This document shows, piece after piece, positions 22,901 to 33,531 of a stretch of 64,000 nucleotides of DNA. The translations under genes and the position numbers were made by a program. The notes under the pieces are model-generated. The model made no database searches and was not told where the DNA came from. It saw nothing but the letters and a program-made list of their open reading frames with translations. The DNA is taken from assembly GCA_903813345.2 (NCBI GenBank), contig CAIIXF020000003.1, positions 13,842,931 to 13,906,930 on the forward strand, read 5' to 3'. The stretch's first letter is position 1. Each line of letters opens with the position of its first letter. The DNA comes from Owenia fusiformis. Lineage: Eukaryota; Annelida; Polychaeta; Sabellida; Oweniidae.

Positions 22901-23090
22901 AAAAAATGCAATTAATATGATTATTTCACGTATCCAAATATGTCTATGTAAAGTAAAATACATATCCAACCCATTTTATAATATTTTGGGGGTTATGGTA
23001 TGACCTATCCGTTTTAAAAAAGCAATTTGATTATGATGTATCGTATGGATCAGTGGGCGTTATTTTTGGATTCAATTATCCAGACTTGCC
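20000..23090. other. Intergenic, nothing firmly recognised
   Basis: No exon was supported. A CCGGACACCCTGTA string near 22207-22220 looks like one end of a Tc1/mariner-type element, but no partner end was found. Confidence 0.35.
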
Positions 23091-23109
23091 AATCTAAAAT
23101 GAAAAATTT

Positions 23110-23615
23110 TCGGGAGATTTAAAAAAAATTGCAGTACTTTTACGGTAGTTTTTTTCAAAATCCGGTAGTTTTTGCGGGAGTTTTTGAAGTTCTGAAAAAA
23201 CAGGAGTTTTTACGATAGGTTTTGAAAAAACGGGAGTTTCTGCGGTAGATTTAAAAAAAATGAGTTTTTACGGTAGATTTCTGAAAAACTGGAGTTTTTA
23301 CGGTAGATTTCTGAAAAAACGGGAGTTTTTACGGTAGATTTCGAAAAACTGGAGTTTTTACGGTAGATTTTGAAAAAAACAGGAGTTTTTACGGTAGATT
23401 TCTGAAAAAACGGGAGTTTTTACTTTAGATTTTGAAAAAAACGGGAGTTTTTACTGTAGATTCTGAAAGAACGGGGGTTTTTACGGTAGATTTCGGAAAA
23501 ACGGGAGATCTTACGGTAGATTTCTGAAAAAACGTGTGTTTTTACGGTAGATTTTGAAAAAAATGTGAGTTTTTACGGTATATTTCTGAATAAGGGGGGG
23601 TTTTTACGGTATTAA
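23110..23615. repeat. Minisatellite array 1, ~31-33-bp unit (GGGAGTTTTTACGGTAGATT)
   Basis: About 15 copies follow one another of a unit reading roughly GGGAGTTTTTACGGTAGATT plus TCTGAAAAAAC, with variable A-run length. It is related to array 2 at 24047-24375, which has a different spacer half. The 0.4 kb between the arrays is not repetitive. Confidence 0.88.
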
Positions 23616-23639
23616 ATCCAGCGATTTAATTGGTTGAAA

Positions 23640-23941
23640 TTATTATGACGCATGCGCAGTTAATAAATTAGTTAGAAATTATAATCTAAGATAGATGTCA
23701 CTTACGTTCATTATTTCACAGCAGTCCCTACCCATAATGCGCCTTAAATTGCGGGAATATTTTGTTTAGCGCCATATAAAAAGAAAATGTATTCTCCCGA
23801 CAGAAATATGACAGAATATGAACTGGCCCCCGTTTGTGGACATATGGTGTGCAAACTTATACCAGCTGATCGCAGAAAAGCAATTTGAATCATGCGAATG
23901 AAGTACTTTTAAGTTATTTATGAAAGAATCTATAGTGAACC
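23640..23941 (+). promoter_or_regulatory. Possible promoter or 5' leader between two minisatellite arrays
   Basis: This unique 300-bp segment contains ACGCATGCGCAGT, close to the NRF-1 consensus (two overlapping GCATGCGC half-sites). It is followed by non-repetitive sequence leading to an ATG in a strong context (CCATGG) at 23942. It looks like a captured promoter and leader, but no transcript evidence is available. Confidence 0.35.
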
Positions 23942-24160
23942 ATGGGAGCCAATCCTTCTTCGAGTAAAAGAAAGAAGCGTGCCTGCAATAATCAAGGTCA
24001 CAAATGTGTCAAATTCCTTTTAAATTCGTTAGATTTCGACATCAAAAACGGAGATTTTACGGGAGTTATACCAGAAAACGGGAGATTTTACGGTAGTTAT
24101 ACCAAGAATACGGGAGATTTTACGGGAGTTATACCAAGAATACGGGAGATTTTACGGTAG
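23942..24160 (+). CDS. Short ORF running into minisatellite (hypothetical)
   Basis: The ORF has 72 codons. The first ~38 residues (MGANPSSSKRKKRACNNQGH onward) come from unique sequence, with a basic SKRKKR patch. From about residue 39 the frame enters minisatellite array 2 and encodes imperfect repeats of the DFTGVIP type until a stop. It could be a truncated first exon captured beside the repeat or a chance ORF. No family is recognised. Confidence 0.3.
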   Translation: MGANPSSSKRKKRACNNQGHKCVKFLLNSLDFDIKNGDFTGVIPENGRFYGSYTKNTGDFTGVIPRIREILR

Positions 24161-24375
24161 TTATACCAGAAAACGGGAGATTTTACGGTAGTTATACCAA
24201 GAATACGGGAGATTTTACGGGAGTTATACCAGAATACGGGAGATTTTACGGGAGATTTCAGCAAAAATACGGGAGATTTTACGGCCATTTTTTAAAAAAA
24301 ATTACGGGAGATTTTAGGAGAAATACGGTACGGGAGTTTACGGTAGTTTTTACGGGAGAAAACGGTACGGGAGGG
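24047..24375. repeat. Minisatellite array 2, ~31-bp unit (GGGAGATTTTACGGTAGTTA)
   Basis: About ten copies of a unit reading GGGAGATTTTACGG(T/G)AGTTA plus TACCAGAAAAC or TACCAAGAATAC are present. The final copies lose the TACCAG half and grade into short GGGAG-TTTACGG repeats before GGGGGATAGGGGGGTAAAC. Confidence 0.88.
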
Positions 24376-24382
24376 GGATAGG

Positions 24383-24680
24383 GGGGTAAACTATGTGCGA
24401 ACTGAATGAACGTAGCTGCAACTTTTTAAGGTATATTTACGAACGTCATGAACGTTCTCAGACGGGGAGGTGCTTTTAGAATTTTGAATCATGATGGCGA
24501 CCATACCGTTCTGTAATCAGTTCGTGTGACAATGTAATTTAAACGAGATGACCAGCTACTAGATCAGGAACGTAATTGCCGTACTTCAACCCGACTAAGG
24601 ACGCGTTATACAACGATGTGCAATCGGATATCAATTGCAATACGTGTGCACACCGACATGGTGCGATCTGAACGACCCAT
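24383..24680 (+). repeat. Truncated relative of the 13.3-kb element
   Basis: It begins GTGCGAACTGAATGAACGTA, matching 13775 onward, and carries the GGCGACCATACCGTTCTGTA block and the CACCGACATGGTGCGATCTG block shared with 9520 and 13910. The ends are missing. Confidence 0.75.
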
Positions 24681-25151
24681 GCAGACAGATCACCTAAAAA
24701 TCACATTCGTATGATGTGAGACTCTACATTCACCAGGAAAGTAGACACATTTTGTCAACCATGATGCAAATACATTTTTTACTGCTTAATAAATGATGAA
24801 TGACAGTCATATTAAAGGGGCAAAAAGGCCTGTAGAGAGAAAATGGGAAAATGTTTAACTTTTTCTGAGCAATCAAGGCAACATTTGGCTTAACATCTTC
24901 TTTGATATTTTATTAAAATGTATGGATAAACTATCAATTTCAGCATTAAGAGGCCTAAATTCAGTTCAAAGCTTCAAAAAGGGGAAATCCACTTTTATAT
25001 TTTTAAGATCAACCAAGTTTCAAGAGGAATATCAGCTGAAATAATGGTTATCTAGGGGGTTCCTTTGTGGATAATAAAAATAAATGTAAGGCTTGATGAA
25101 ATATCTAAACTTAAATATGTTTTGATAGTTGAATGGAAAAACACGTTTACA

Positions 25152-25420
25152 TAGTAAGGCATGTAGGTCCGATTCCCCCTTGTAGCATTAACATTGGTCC
25201 CGTAGAAGGCATACAATTAATATTTAAAACCCAACTATTATTCAAACGTATGATCGGACATAAATATGATGTGTACTTCAATGTAATATTAATAAAGTAA
25301 CATCATTCTTATGTCCGATCATAAGTTCGAATGATAGTAGTATTTCAAATATTGATTGTATGACATGTATGAGACCAATGTAAATGCTACCAGGGGGAAT
25401 CTGTGCTGCAGGCCTTACTT
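25152..25420. mobile_element. Palindromic MITE, 269 bp
   Basis: The ends AGTAAGGC and GCCTTACT lead into inverted arms of about 110 bp. These include GATTCCCCCTTGTAGCATT against AATGCTACCAGGGGGAATC, and ACGTATGATCGGACATAA against its complement. The loop is about 45 bp. There is no coding capacity. Confidence 0.82.
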
Positions 25421-25527
25421 TTTATATATGCTTTTTTCTGTTTTGAAGAATTCGATATGTGATGTATATTTCTTAGTTTTTCAAAGAACGTACGTTCATG
25501 AAATTTGTTAATATACCTGTTATGGTT

Positions 25528-26171
25528 CTAAGTGTTACGCGGTAAACACGATACAAAAATATGTCATATTCCGCAACGAATATGGCATATTCTCTTGCGG
25601 TGTATGACAGATTCACCTGCGGTATATGGCATACACACTAACCAATGAGAACGTGATACGGAAGTACGTACGCAATTGTCAATTGCATCGATTGAACGAA
25701 GAAGTAAAACGTTATAAATTGTTATAATGATTACTGAATCAACAGTACTGTTTATCAAATATATTAACTTAGCAGAAGTATCAGTCACTAATCTCGCATA
25801 ATAAGCTTACTCAATCAATCCAGAATTCATATATTAGTACTCGTCGCACTAATATATCGGTAATCCAGCGTAGTTTTACATTTAGAGTCGATTCTCACAA
25901 CCAATCAAATCAAGGTTTTCTGTATCACGTTTTCACCTGCGGTATATGCCATATTCACCTGCGGTATATGGCATATTCCGCAAGTGAGTATGACATATTC
26001 CGCAGGTGAGTATCGGGTATTCACTGAAATCAATGTATCGCATATTCACTGCGGAATATCGCAGACTCACCTGCGGAATATGCCATATACCGCAGGTGAG
26101 TATGGCATATTCACCCGTATCACAAATACCGCACAACCATGAATGTATGCCATATACCGCGTAACACTAAG
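25528..26171. mobile_element. Element with 17-bp inverted ends and an internal palindromic 23-mer array
   Basis: The ends are CTAAGTGTTACGCGGTA and TACCGCGTAACACTAAG, perfect inverted repeats. Inside, two clusters (25560-25635 and 25930-26112) carry about nine copies in both orientations of a module like CACCTGCGGTATATGGCATA, often abutting as mirror pairs. The centre is unique AT-rich sequence. Arrays of this kind often serve as transposase-binding subterminal repeats in non-autonomous DNA transposons; that role is inference. There is no transposase. Short cysteine-rich ORFs on the minus strand come from the repeat. Confidence 0.82.
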
Positions 26172-26629
26172 TACGTCCAATCGTTCGTACAAAGTTATAC
26201 GAAGACAGTCGTATCGATCTAGAGTGGGCTGTAGAGTGTAACCAACCATACACATGTGGTTTTAACTGCACTAAGTAGAGGCTTAATTACCTTGATGCGG
26301 CTGAAGGTCTAGCACAATTGAGTATAGATTGTTCTATTTATATGCTTCATTTTTGCAAATCCACAATTAACCAATTCATCTATGATCATTAACTTTTTGT
26401 TAAAATTATTTTGCTGGATATGTTTTCATTTCCACAATGTCAGAACGATGTCATCTTTATTATTTTTAGTGGATTCATTTGTCAAATTTTGATCGTATCG
26501 TCATTTTCTAAATGTGGTAAACGCGTTAGAGTTACAGACAATGCGTTTCTCTTTCCGAGAAGAAGCAATTACTTCTTATTTTTCTCAATAATTACAGGTG
26601 GTGCAAAATAAGAACAGCAAAAATCAAAG

Positions 26630-26844
26630 ATATTGTAACGACCTTCGATAGCAAGTCGCTACTACAGTCTCAGCTGTAGTGGCTTGCCCTTATGGCTCAG
26701 GGGTAGAGCGTCTGGGTCTGGCGGAAGGTACTCGGTTCGATTCCCGTACGGGGCATTGAATTTAGCACATTCTCTTTCGAGTTTAGTATCTGACTCGGTA
26801 AACTACAGCTCCCCGACGAGCGTGCCCAAGGGTCGTTACAATAT
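26630..26844 (+). mobile_element. Inverted-end element carrying a tRNA-like Pol III promoter
   Basis: The element is bounded by ATATTGTAACGACC and GGTCGTTACAATAT, a perfect 14-bp inverted pair. The interior at 26686-26755 resembles a tRNA: GCCC...GGGCA ends, a box A-like TGGCTCAGGGGTAGAGC and an exact box B, GGTTCGATTCC. The anticodon and T-stems do not pair properly, so it is not a functional tRNA. Inverted ends around a tRNA-like core are unusual, since SINEs do not normally have them. Confidence 0.75.
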
Positions 26845-27239
26845 GAAATATTCGTTGCTCATCAAGATGACCTAATCCTTTAAAACGTGTTCTTAAAGGC
26901 CCCATGTAAAGTTTGAAAACTACTTAAAAAACAATGGAGGCATATTTTGAAAATGGTCAATCCAAAAGACTTGAAATAATATCTTGATTACTTCTCATGT
27001 GGTTTGATTTTTGTAAGTTTATATACCAACACTCGCGATTCAAATTCTGAAGTGAAAATGGCGAGTGTTTAGATTTGAATTTTGTAGCCATGACATGACT
27101 CTAGACGGTAGAATATCAAGATGAAATGATGGGACATGCATCATTATAAATGATCTGGGGAATTGGCGACACATATATGTGAAGATGCTTTAAGTGCTGT
27201 GTGAAATGTAAATGATGATAAAAGACAAACAAGAAGAAG

Positions 27240-27312
27240 GAACGGACGGGATTCGAACCAGAGAGGTCATGTATACAGGCCACTAGCCTCACTACCAGAC
27301 CATAGGGAGGGA
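27240..27312 (-). repeat. tRNA-like SINE head or tRNA pseudogene
   Basis: On the minus strand, TATGGTCTGGTAGTGAGGC (box A-like, around 27292-27302) precedes GGTTCGAATCC (exact box B, 27249-27259) at a tRNA-like spacing. The segment ends near CCCGTCCGTTCC. It is followed on that strand by T-rich sequence, as in a SINE head. A usable cloverleaf is not evident. Confidence 0.6.
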
Positions 27313-27329
27313 ATAGGACAAGGAGGATT

Positions 27330-27352
27330 GGCTCCCAGAGTACAGCATCGAT
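27330..27352 (+). repeat. Lone end of the 18.9-kb MITE family
   Basis: GGCTCCCAGAGTACAGCATC resembles the terminus at 18861. No partner end was seen nearby. Confidence 0.45.
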
Positions 27353-28077
27353 ATTCAGTTCCATATATGGTTATGTCGTGATACAAAATTCGAGATCCAG
27401 ATTGACATAGACACAATAAGACAGACCACCGGTACCGTGCTTTATATAGTAAGAAGATATGTGAAACTGATGATTTGATTTTTGTAACATATTGAACTGT
27501 AAATGTCCGGAATGCAAACCAAGCACGAGGTTGCCATCTATAAGTTATCTAAGTTCATGTTGATGAAATAAAGTTGTCCTTAGTCGTAGTCAATAGATGG
27601 CGAAGAATTCTGTGAGATTAATTGCCTAAACAACAATGAAAAATGAATGAAAAATGACTCCATTAGATAGCAATTGATTAATATAATAACATATTTAAAA
27701 TATTTACACACATCAAGTGAACAGTCATCTATAAGAGTACACGAGGCCATAACAACGTTTGCAATATATTAACGTCGATTTAGACTTCTGTTTATTTTCA
27801 GGAAAAAATATGTGCATTTGTAAATGATATATGATTATGTAAAAAGGGATAGCATTTAATAGATGTCAGCATAGCAATTTTTATCTGTCAGGAGAGAGTA
27901 CACACAGTGTCTAATTCTGGCTGGATGTTACAACAAATGCTCGAAAATACTTGAATTGAAAAAAGATGTCACGCCAGCCTGTTAAAAAGGAATGAGAAAA
28001 TGATGTGATTATTAGAATGTTTGTTTTTCCATTTTTCTTTTTTAGCTTGGGTACCATAGTACATAAATGTTATGACA

Positions 28078-28212
28078 CGGGAGGTTTTAATATTTGTTTT
28101 TTTAATGAGGGATTTACACATATATGTATGTGTATCTCCCAGGGGCTCGCAGGGACCGAGTTAGAAACACATATTTCCCAAAGGATAAGCCCTGTATCTA
28201 AAATCGACCGCA
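28078..28212 (+). repeat. Degraded palindrome, relative of 3438-3564
   Basis: It shares GGGAGGTTTT, the TGTGTATCTCCC arm, a GCAGGGACCGAG apex, the CACATATTTCCCAAAGGATA arm and the AAATCGACCG edge with the 3.5-kb hairpin. Many substitutions weaken the stem. Confidence 0.65.
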
Positions 28213-28339
28213 GTGTATGACTCCTAATGTTTGTTCCATTTTCTAAGGTCCCAGCGATTAAAAAGTGATTTTATTATCAATCTTAAACCTATAGATAGGA
28301 AGTTTGCACTATTTTACAAAAATATTCTTGTAGAGCGGG

Positions 28340-28440
28340 ATAGTCCATTACATGAAGATTATCCTATATAGTCGGTTCGGGATATTCTGAGTATCCTGAG
28401 GGCCGTAGGTTATCTCCTGTTTCTTTTTCGGGATAATATG
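28340..28440. repeat. Degraded palindrome, relative of 1423-1582
   Basis: AGATTATCCTATATAGTCGG, GATATTCTGAGTATCC and GAGGGCCGTAGG correspond to modules of the 1.4-kb and 57.7-kb hairpins. One arm is largely lost. Confidence 0.6.
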
Positions 28441-29600
28441 CGTTTTAATTGTGTGAATACCAATTGGAGTTGAAACCAAATAATGAAATGTTAACAGTTA
28501 ACTTAACAAAACTCTGAACAAAATAACCAACAAAATTAACATTTTGCTTCATATTGCAATTTTTGTACTTTTCAGCCAACATTGATTTATTGTTAAAAAT
28601 GCTCAGCATTGCTGACAAAGATAGCATTTTTGCTTTTTGGTGTACTATGCAGTTCTTCTTTAGCCAACAATTAGAAAATCATTATCGTCCAGCAATGCGT
28701 CACACATTGCTCTCCTCTGAAAGTTAAAGGAATGTTCATTGAATATTCATAACTCAAGTTACTCAAGAGTAATACAGGGAGGTCGAAAATGTGATAAGGT
28801 GGAAAAAAGTAAAGGCATTAATTTACTTATAATTGAGTCATCTCAAAGAGGAAGCTGATTGCTACAAGTTACTCCAAAGAGATACTAAGTTTTCGTGTAA
28901 TTACAACAACGAACAGATCCCAAGTGAGAAAATGGCGCATTTTCTACTATCTGAAAGCTTCCCCGTAGATTTAAACTGTAAATGACGTGCCAGAACCTTG
29001 ATCGTATCACCACGTTTAGATATTACGACTCGAAAAATACTTAGTGCTAAGTCCGTCTGGCGCCGGCAAAAACAGCCAGTTTGGTCCATTTACGACATCC
29101 TTGTGTTCCCATATCACGACATATCAGATGTAGAACTGATTGATGACAGTCGCAGAAATGACACTTGATAACGCAGAGCCTTAAAAAGTAAATCCACCTT
29201 GTTATTTGTAATATATAATTCGGCGATAAGAAGAACCTTATGGGCGGTTTGGGATTTGTCGAGCTATCTCACTCACTTTATGCACATTCAACGAGGATGG
29301 AACACAAATTGATCGAGATCGTATCTCTAAACCAATATACCATCGCAGCTGAAACTTCATTAAAATAAGCGTAGTCTGAATTGGATTTGCGCTTTTAGGC
29401 ACATTAGATGAATATTTCATCAATTTGTTAACCCCGGCTTCGATTATAAGCAGCTCTTTGGAAGCTTTATTACTATCATCAACAGACAACCCCTCGGCTA
29501 ATAGCTATCTCATCACATAATCTACATGTTTAATATATATTTTATCCCTTTGATTGTCTTGTACGCAGTTTTTTCATCGTTGAATTAACCGTGGAACCAA
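28441..29600. other. Intergenic, no supported gene
   Basis: Two minus-strand ORFs (28901-29089 and 29238-29489) have protein-like composition, but neither has a recognisable motif nor convincing splice sites. I see nothing else. Confidence 0.3.
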
Positions 29601-29604
29601 GATA

Positions 29605-32600
29605 ATAGACAGGTTCCAATTTCAGAATATCTCAAGGGAAAGGGTTTTTGAGGCATTTTTTAGAAAAAGCAACAGACCTATTTCTTCTGGATCAGTTTTT
29701 CATGCTGATAAAGATATTAAAAGATGACAGCTCAACGTGGTGGTCACGACACTGAATTTGAGCGTTTTTACCCCCCTAGGAAAATATTCTAGGGGGTACT
29801 ATGAAACTAGTTCATAACTCAAAGGATACATAAACTATTGTTCTGAGTTCTACAGCATACATTGTTAGTACAGAGATGAATACTACCCTAAAGTTATAGG
29901 TTGATATCTTTGTTGGTTTCGGAAAAATACAATTAATTAGAAAAAAATATTCAATTTTTGTCATTTTTTCTTGCTTATTTTATATTTGTAGCTTCAAGCA
30001 AAATATGATAACTTAAACAGCTCAAAGTAGTATTCTAACAACATTTCTAAGCTATGTGTGATATTGTAATACATCTATTATAGTGATGAAGTACTATTTT
30101 GTAATTTTAATATGACTTTATAGTGCCCTACCCCTGGTAAATAGAAGAAAGTTGGTTTGGTTTTCTTCTGGTTTTATAACATTTTATTGTCTTCTTAGTT
30201 GAAGATACAATCAATTCTGTCAGTTAACCATGAGAAGCTTTACAATGGTTAACTATTCCCATGAATAGAGGGTTGGGACCTCAAAAATACTGTTAAGTGG
30301 CATCCTTGGGCAACCCTCTTCAGAGCATTTTCCTTATACTCCGATAAAATCTGCAGGGGATACTATAAGAAACCTATATATCTAAGATACTAATGAAGAT
30401 ACTGAATTCAAATTTTCAGGATTTGGTCCTGGTATGATAGGTAATCTGTATGACAAAAATGACAAAAAGAAAAAACTCTGTTGCCATAGTAACAAGAATA
30501 CGACACTATTTGTTTCCTAAGAAATGTGTTTTAAGAGATTTTGTCATTCTCTTCATATTTTTAATTATAAATATGTCTACAATGTGGGATGATTAAAATT
30601 ATGGTAAAGTAATATTTTCTATTGTTCTCTAAAACATAAGTTGCTAGGGCGACACATAGATCATAGAAAAAATCCTGAGATGATCGCTCTATTTGTCAGG
30701 AAATTAAAATGGAAACTGAAAAATGAGTTTCTTCCTACTGAATAGCAATTTGGTAGACCATGGCTGACACGCACAAGAGAAAACGTCTATCAGTTCTATG
30801 TCATTTTGTTGTTATTTTTATTTATTTATCGTGCTCTGGGACTTATAACACCTAATGCCGAATCTTTTCCAACTGCAAAGGAAGGCAAGATTTTAATAAT
30901 GAACATTCATATATCTCAACAAATATGGCCTAAGATTTGGACAATGATGATGAAACTCTGAGGGAAAATTAGACGAAACATTAATGTGAGTGGTCCAAAA
31001 ATAACACTTACATGTTTTGAAAAAGTTATGCTCTCGGGTGAATCAGTGCTCATTTAAGGATAGTCTGAATCAGGTGAATTTTTTAACCTAATTGTACCCC
31101 TCCCCCAAAACCCCCAAATTTTGACAATTGTCGAAAAGTGGCAAACAACAATCATAAAGATGTGGTACGATCTCAGGTCAATCAATAAAGTTCACAAGTG
31201 ACACTCTATCTTATGAAGAAAATATTATCGTATTTGAAGACATGTCAAAAATTTGGTGGAAATAATTTTGTCACTCCTGATTTGACCTGGAAAGGTTCAG
31301 GTAAGTAATCACAAACAATTTCAGACAGTTATATCTTTGATTATGACTATTTTCTGACCATGAAGACAGGTATACAGGGATAATAAAGTCAATCGGACTC
31401 AGAGATATTTCACTAGCAATCAACCCATCAATATATTTTTTCAAAGTTGTTGACCTCATTTTCACCAAAAATGCCATCATTTTAACAATGTTAACAATTC
31501 GGTGTCTTTAAAGTCCCTGGAGCAATCCACTTTTCCTCTTAGGAAATAGAACATGTCTCAAAGCATATTCTAATTATGCATTCAACAATATAATTAAAGG
31601 TTGCATCTTTGGTAAAAATTAGGTCAACATTTTTAGTAAAAAGTATGTTGATTGGGCCATTCCCTTTAATATCACTTAGGTCTGGTTTCAATCATTATAT
31701 TTACTTTTCTTGAAGATAATGAATAGATCTAAAAGACATACCCATGTTCATGGTCAGAAAATATTCATAATTCAAGTTAGAATTGTCTGAAGTTGTTTGC
31801 GATAACCTACATGCTCCTTTATAACATTATTATGTAAATACAGTAGAACCTGTGTAAGTGGAACACTCTCCGTTCTGCCACAAAGCGTTCCACTTAGAAG
31901 GTGTTCCACTTATGGAGGTTTTGGGTTCGCAGAGAACATACAAGATCAAATATAGGATTTATATGTATCATTGGAAATATGATTCTCCCTTCATTAAAAG
32001 GCAGGTATATACCATTAATAATCCATTTATTTCACTCAAAAAGGTATCTGACATTCTTAATCCTCCTCATTCTGCCAAAAATGTTTTCTGACATTCTTAA
32101 TCCTCCTAATTGTGCCAGTCTCGGGTACAAAGATTAGGCAATTAAGTTTTAAAGACTTGTTCCTACTGCTAATAATTCAATTGTTTTTAAATGACATTTT
32201 TAATCTTACTTATTAAGTTTGAAACAAACAGCAAGGGATATTAATTAGTGGTAGCATCATGTGTCCAGTTCTACAGGAGGTTAATCCAATTTTCTGAATG
32301 ATAATCTTATGAAATCCTAATTTGCTCTTTATCAAATTAATTATTGGTTGCATCACATGTTGACCTCTACAGGAGGTTAATCTATTAAAATCCATTAAAG
32401 TCCTTATTTGCCAATTATCACAGTATTACCTGTTTTCATACCCAGATATCATTGAAGGAGATTAATTCTGTTTACATATATCAATATTGAAATCTATGGA
32501 AATTGACTGTTCCACTTAGCAGGTTAATTTTTCAATATGGGGTGTTCACTGTTAATGTTTGGAGGTGTTCCACTTACAGAGGTTCAATTAACATTAAGTC

Positions 32601-33531
32601 AATGGGTTTTTAAAAAGGGACTTTGAAAAGGCGTTCCACTTGGGAGGTGTTCCACTTACAGAGCTGTTCCACTTAGCAGGTTCTACTGTACATTACTTGT
32701 GCATGATGACCACCATAGTCTAGTTGCTCAAATGAGATTAATTGATGATTATAATGTTTAGACTTTATGTCAATGTCCAGACTGTATGCCAACCTCTCTA
32801 GTATGTGATTACACTAGATTTCATTATGATACATGTACTAAATTGAAAACTTACATATAAAATATCTTAAGTCCTATATTCTAGTAATAAATGAATTAGA
32901 ATGTCACCTAACATTTGATGATGGTATGAATTTATTGATTTGGTGTCTATCAATACATGTTTCTAACTTAATGCTGCAAAATGATAAAATTCACCACATC
33001 CACTTTCTTCAATTTTCCAGGGGTAGGGCACTATAAAGTCATATTAAAATTACAAAATAGTACTTCATAACTAAAATAGATGTATTACAATACCACACAT
33101 AGCTTGGAAATGTTTTTAGAATACTACTTTGAGCTGTTAAAGCTGTCATATTTTGCTTGAAGCTACAAATATAAAATTGGCAAGACAAAAATTATGTATC
33201 TTTTTCCTGTTTTTTGTATTTTTCTGAGACCAATAAGGGTATCAACCTATAACTTTAGGATAGTATTCATATCTGTACTAGCAATGTATGGTGTACAACT
33301 CAGAACAATAGCTCATATATCCTTTGAGTAATGAACTAGTTTCATAGTACTCCCTAGAATATTTTCCTAGGGGGGTAAAAATGCCAAAATTTAGTGTCGT
33401 GACCACCCCGTTGAGCTGTCATCTTTTAATATCTTTATCAGCATGAAAAACTGATCTAGTAAAAATAGGTCTGTTGCTTTTTCTAAAAAATGCCTCAAAA
33501 ACTTGAATTATTTGAATTGGAACCTGTCTAT
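29605..33531. mobile_element. 3.9-kb element with ~0.5-kb terminal inverted repeats
   Basis: The left arm, 29605-30137, begins ATAGACAGGTTCCAATT and ends at GTGCCCTACCCCTGG. The right arm, 33018-33531, is its diverged reverse complement. Blocks such as CCCCCCTAGGAAAATATTCT and GATGACAGCTCAACG are clearly matched. The 2.9-kb interior has no recognisable transposase, so the element is non-autonomous or dead. A pogo-like element is nested inside. A short target duplication at the outer edges is not clear. Confidence 0.85.
31841..32688. mobile_element. Nested pogo/Tigger-like MITE, 848 bp
   Basis: The ends CAGTAGAACCTG...AAGTGGAACA are inverted, and TA flanks both sides. This matches the style of pogo/Tigger elements of the Tc1/mariner superfamily. 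Several extra copies of GTTCCACTTA occur subterminally. Internal tandem duplications include TCTGACATTCTTAATCCTCC twice (about 32047-32120) and an ACAGGAGGTTAATC pair. No transposase was found. Confidence 0.82.

Noticed and set aside
25528-26171. CRISPR-like array
   Set aside because: Repeats occur in both orientations and abut without uniform unique spacers, and they lie within transposon-type inverted ends in a eukaryotic genome.
26686-26755. Functional tRNA gene
   Set aside because: Box A and box B are good, but the T-stem and anticodon stem do not pair, and the segment is enclosed by transposon-like ends.
29238-29489. Possible ligand-gated ion channel exon on the minus strand
   Set aside because: A weak resemblance in one stretch needs a frameshift, and the key Cys-loop and WxPD-type motifs are absent.
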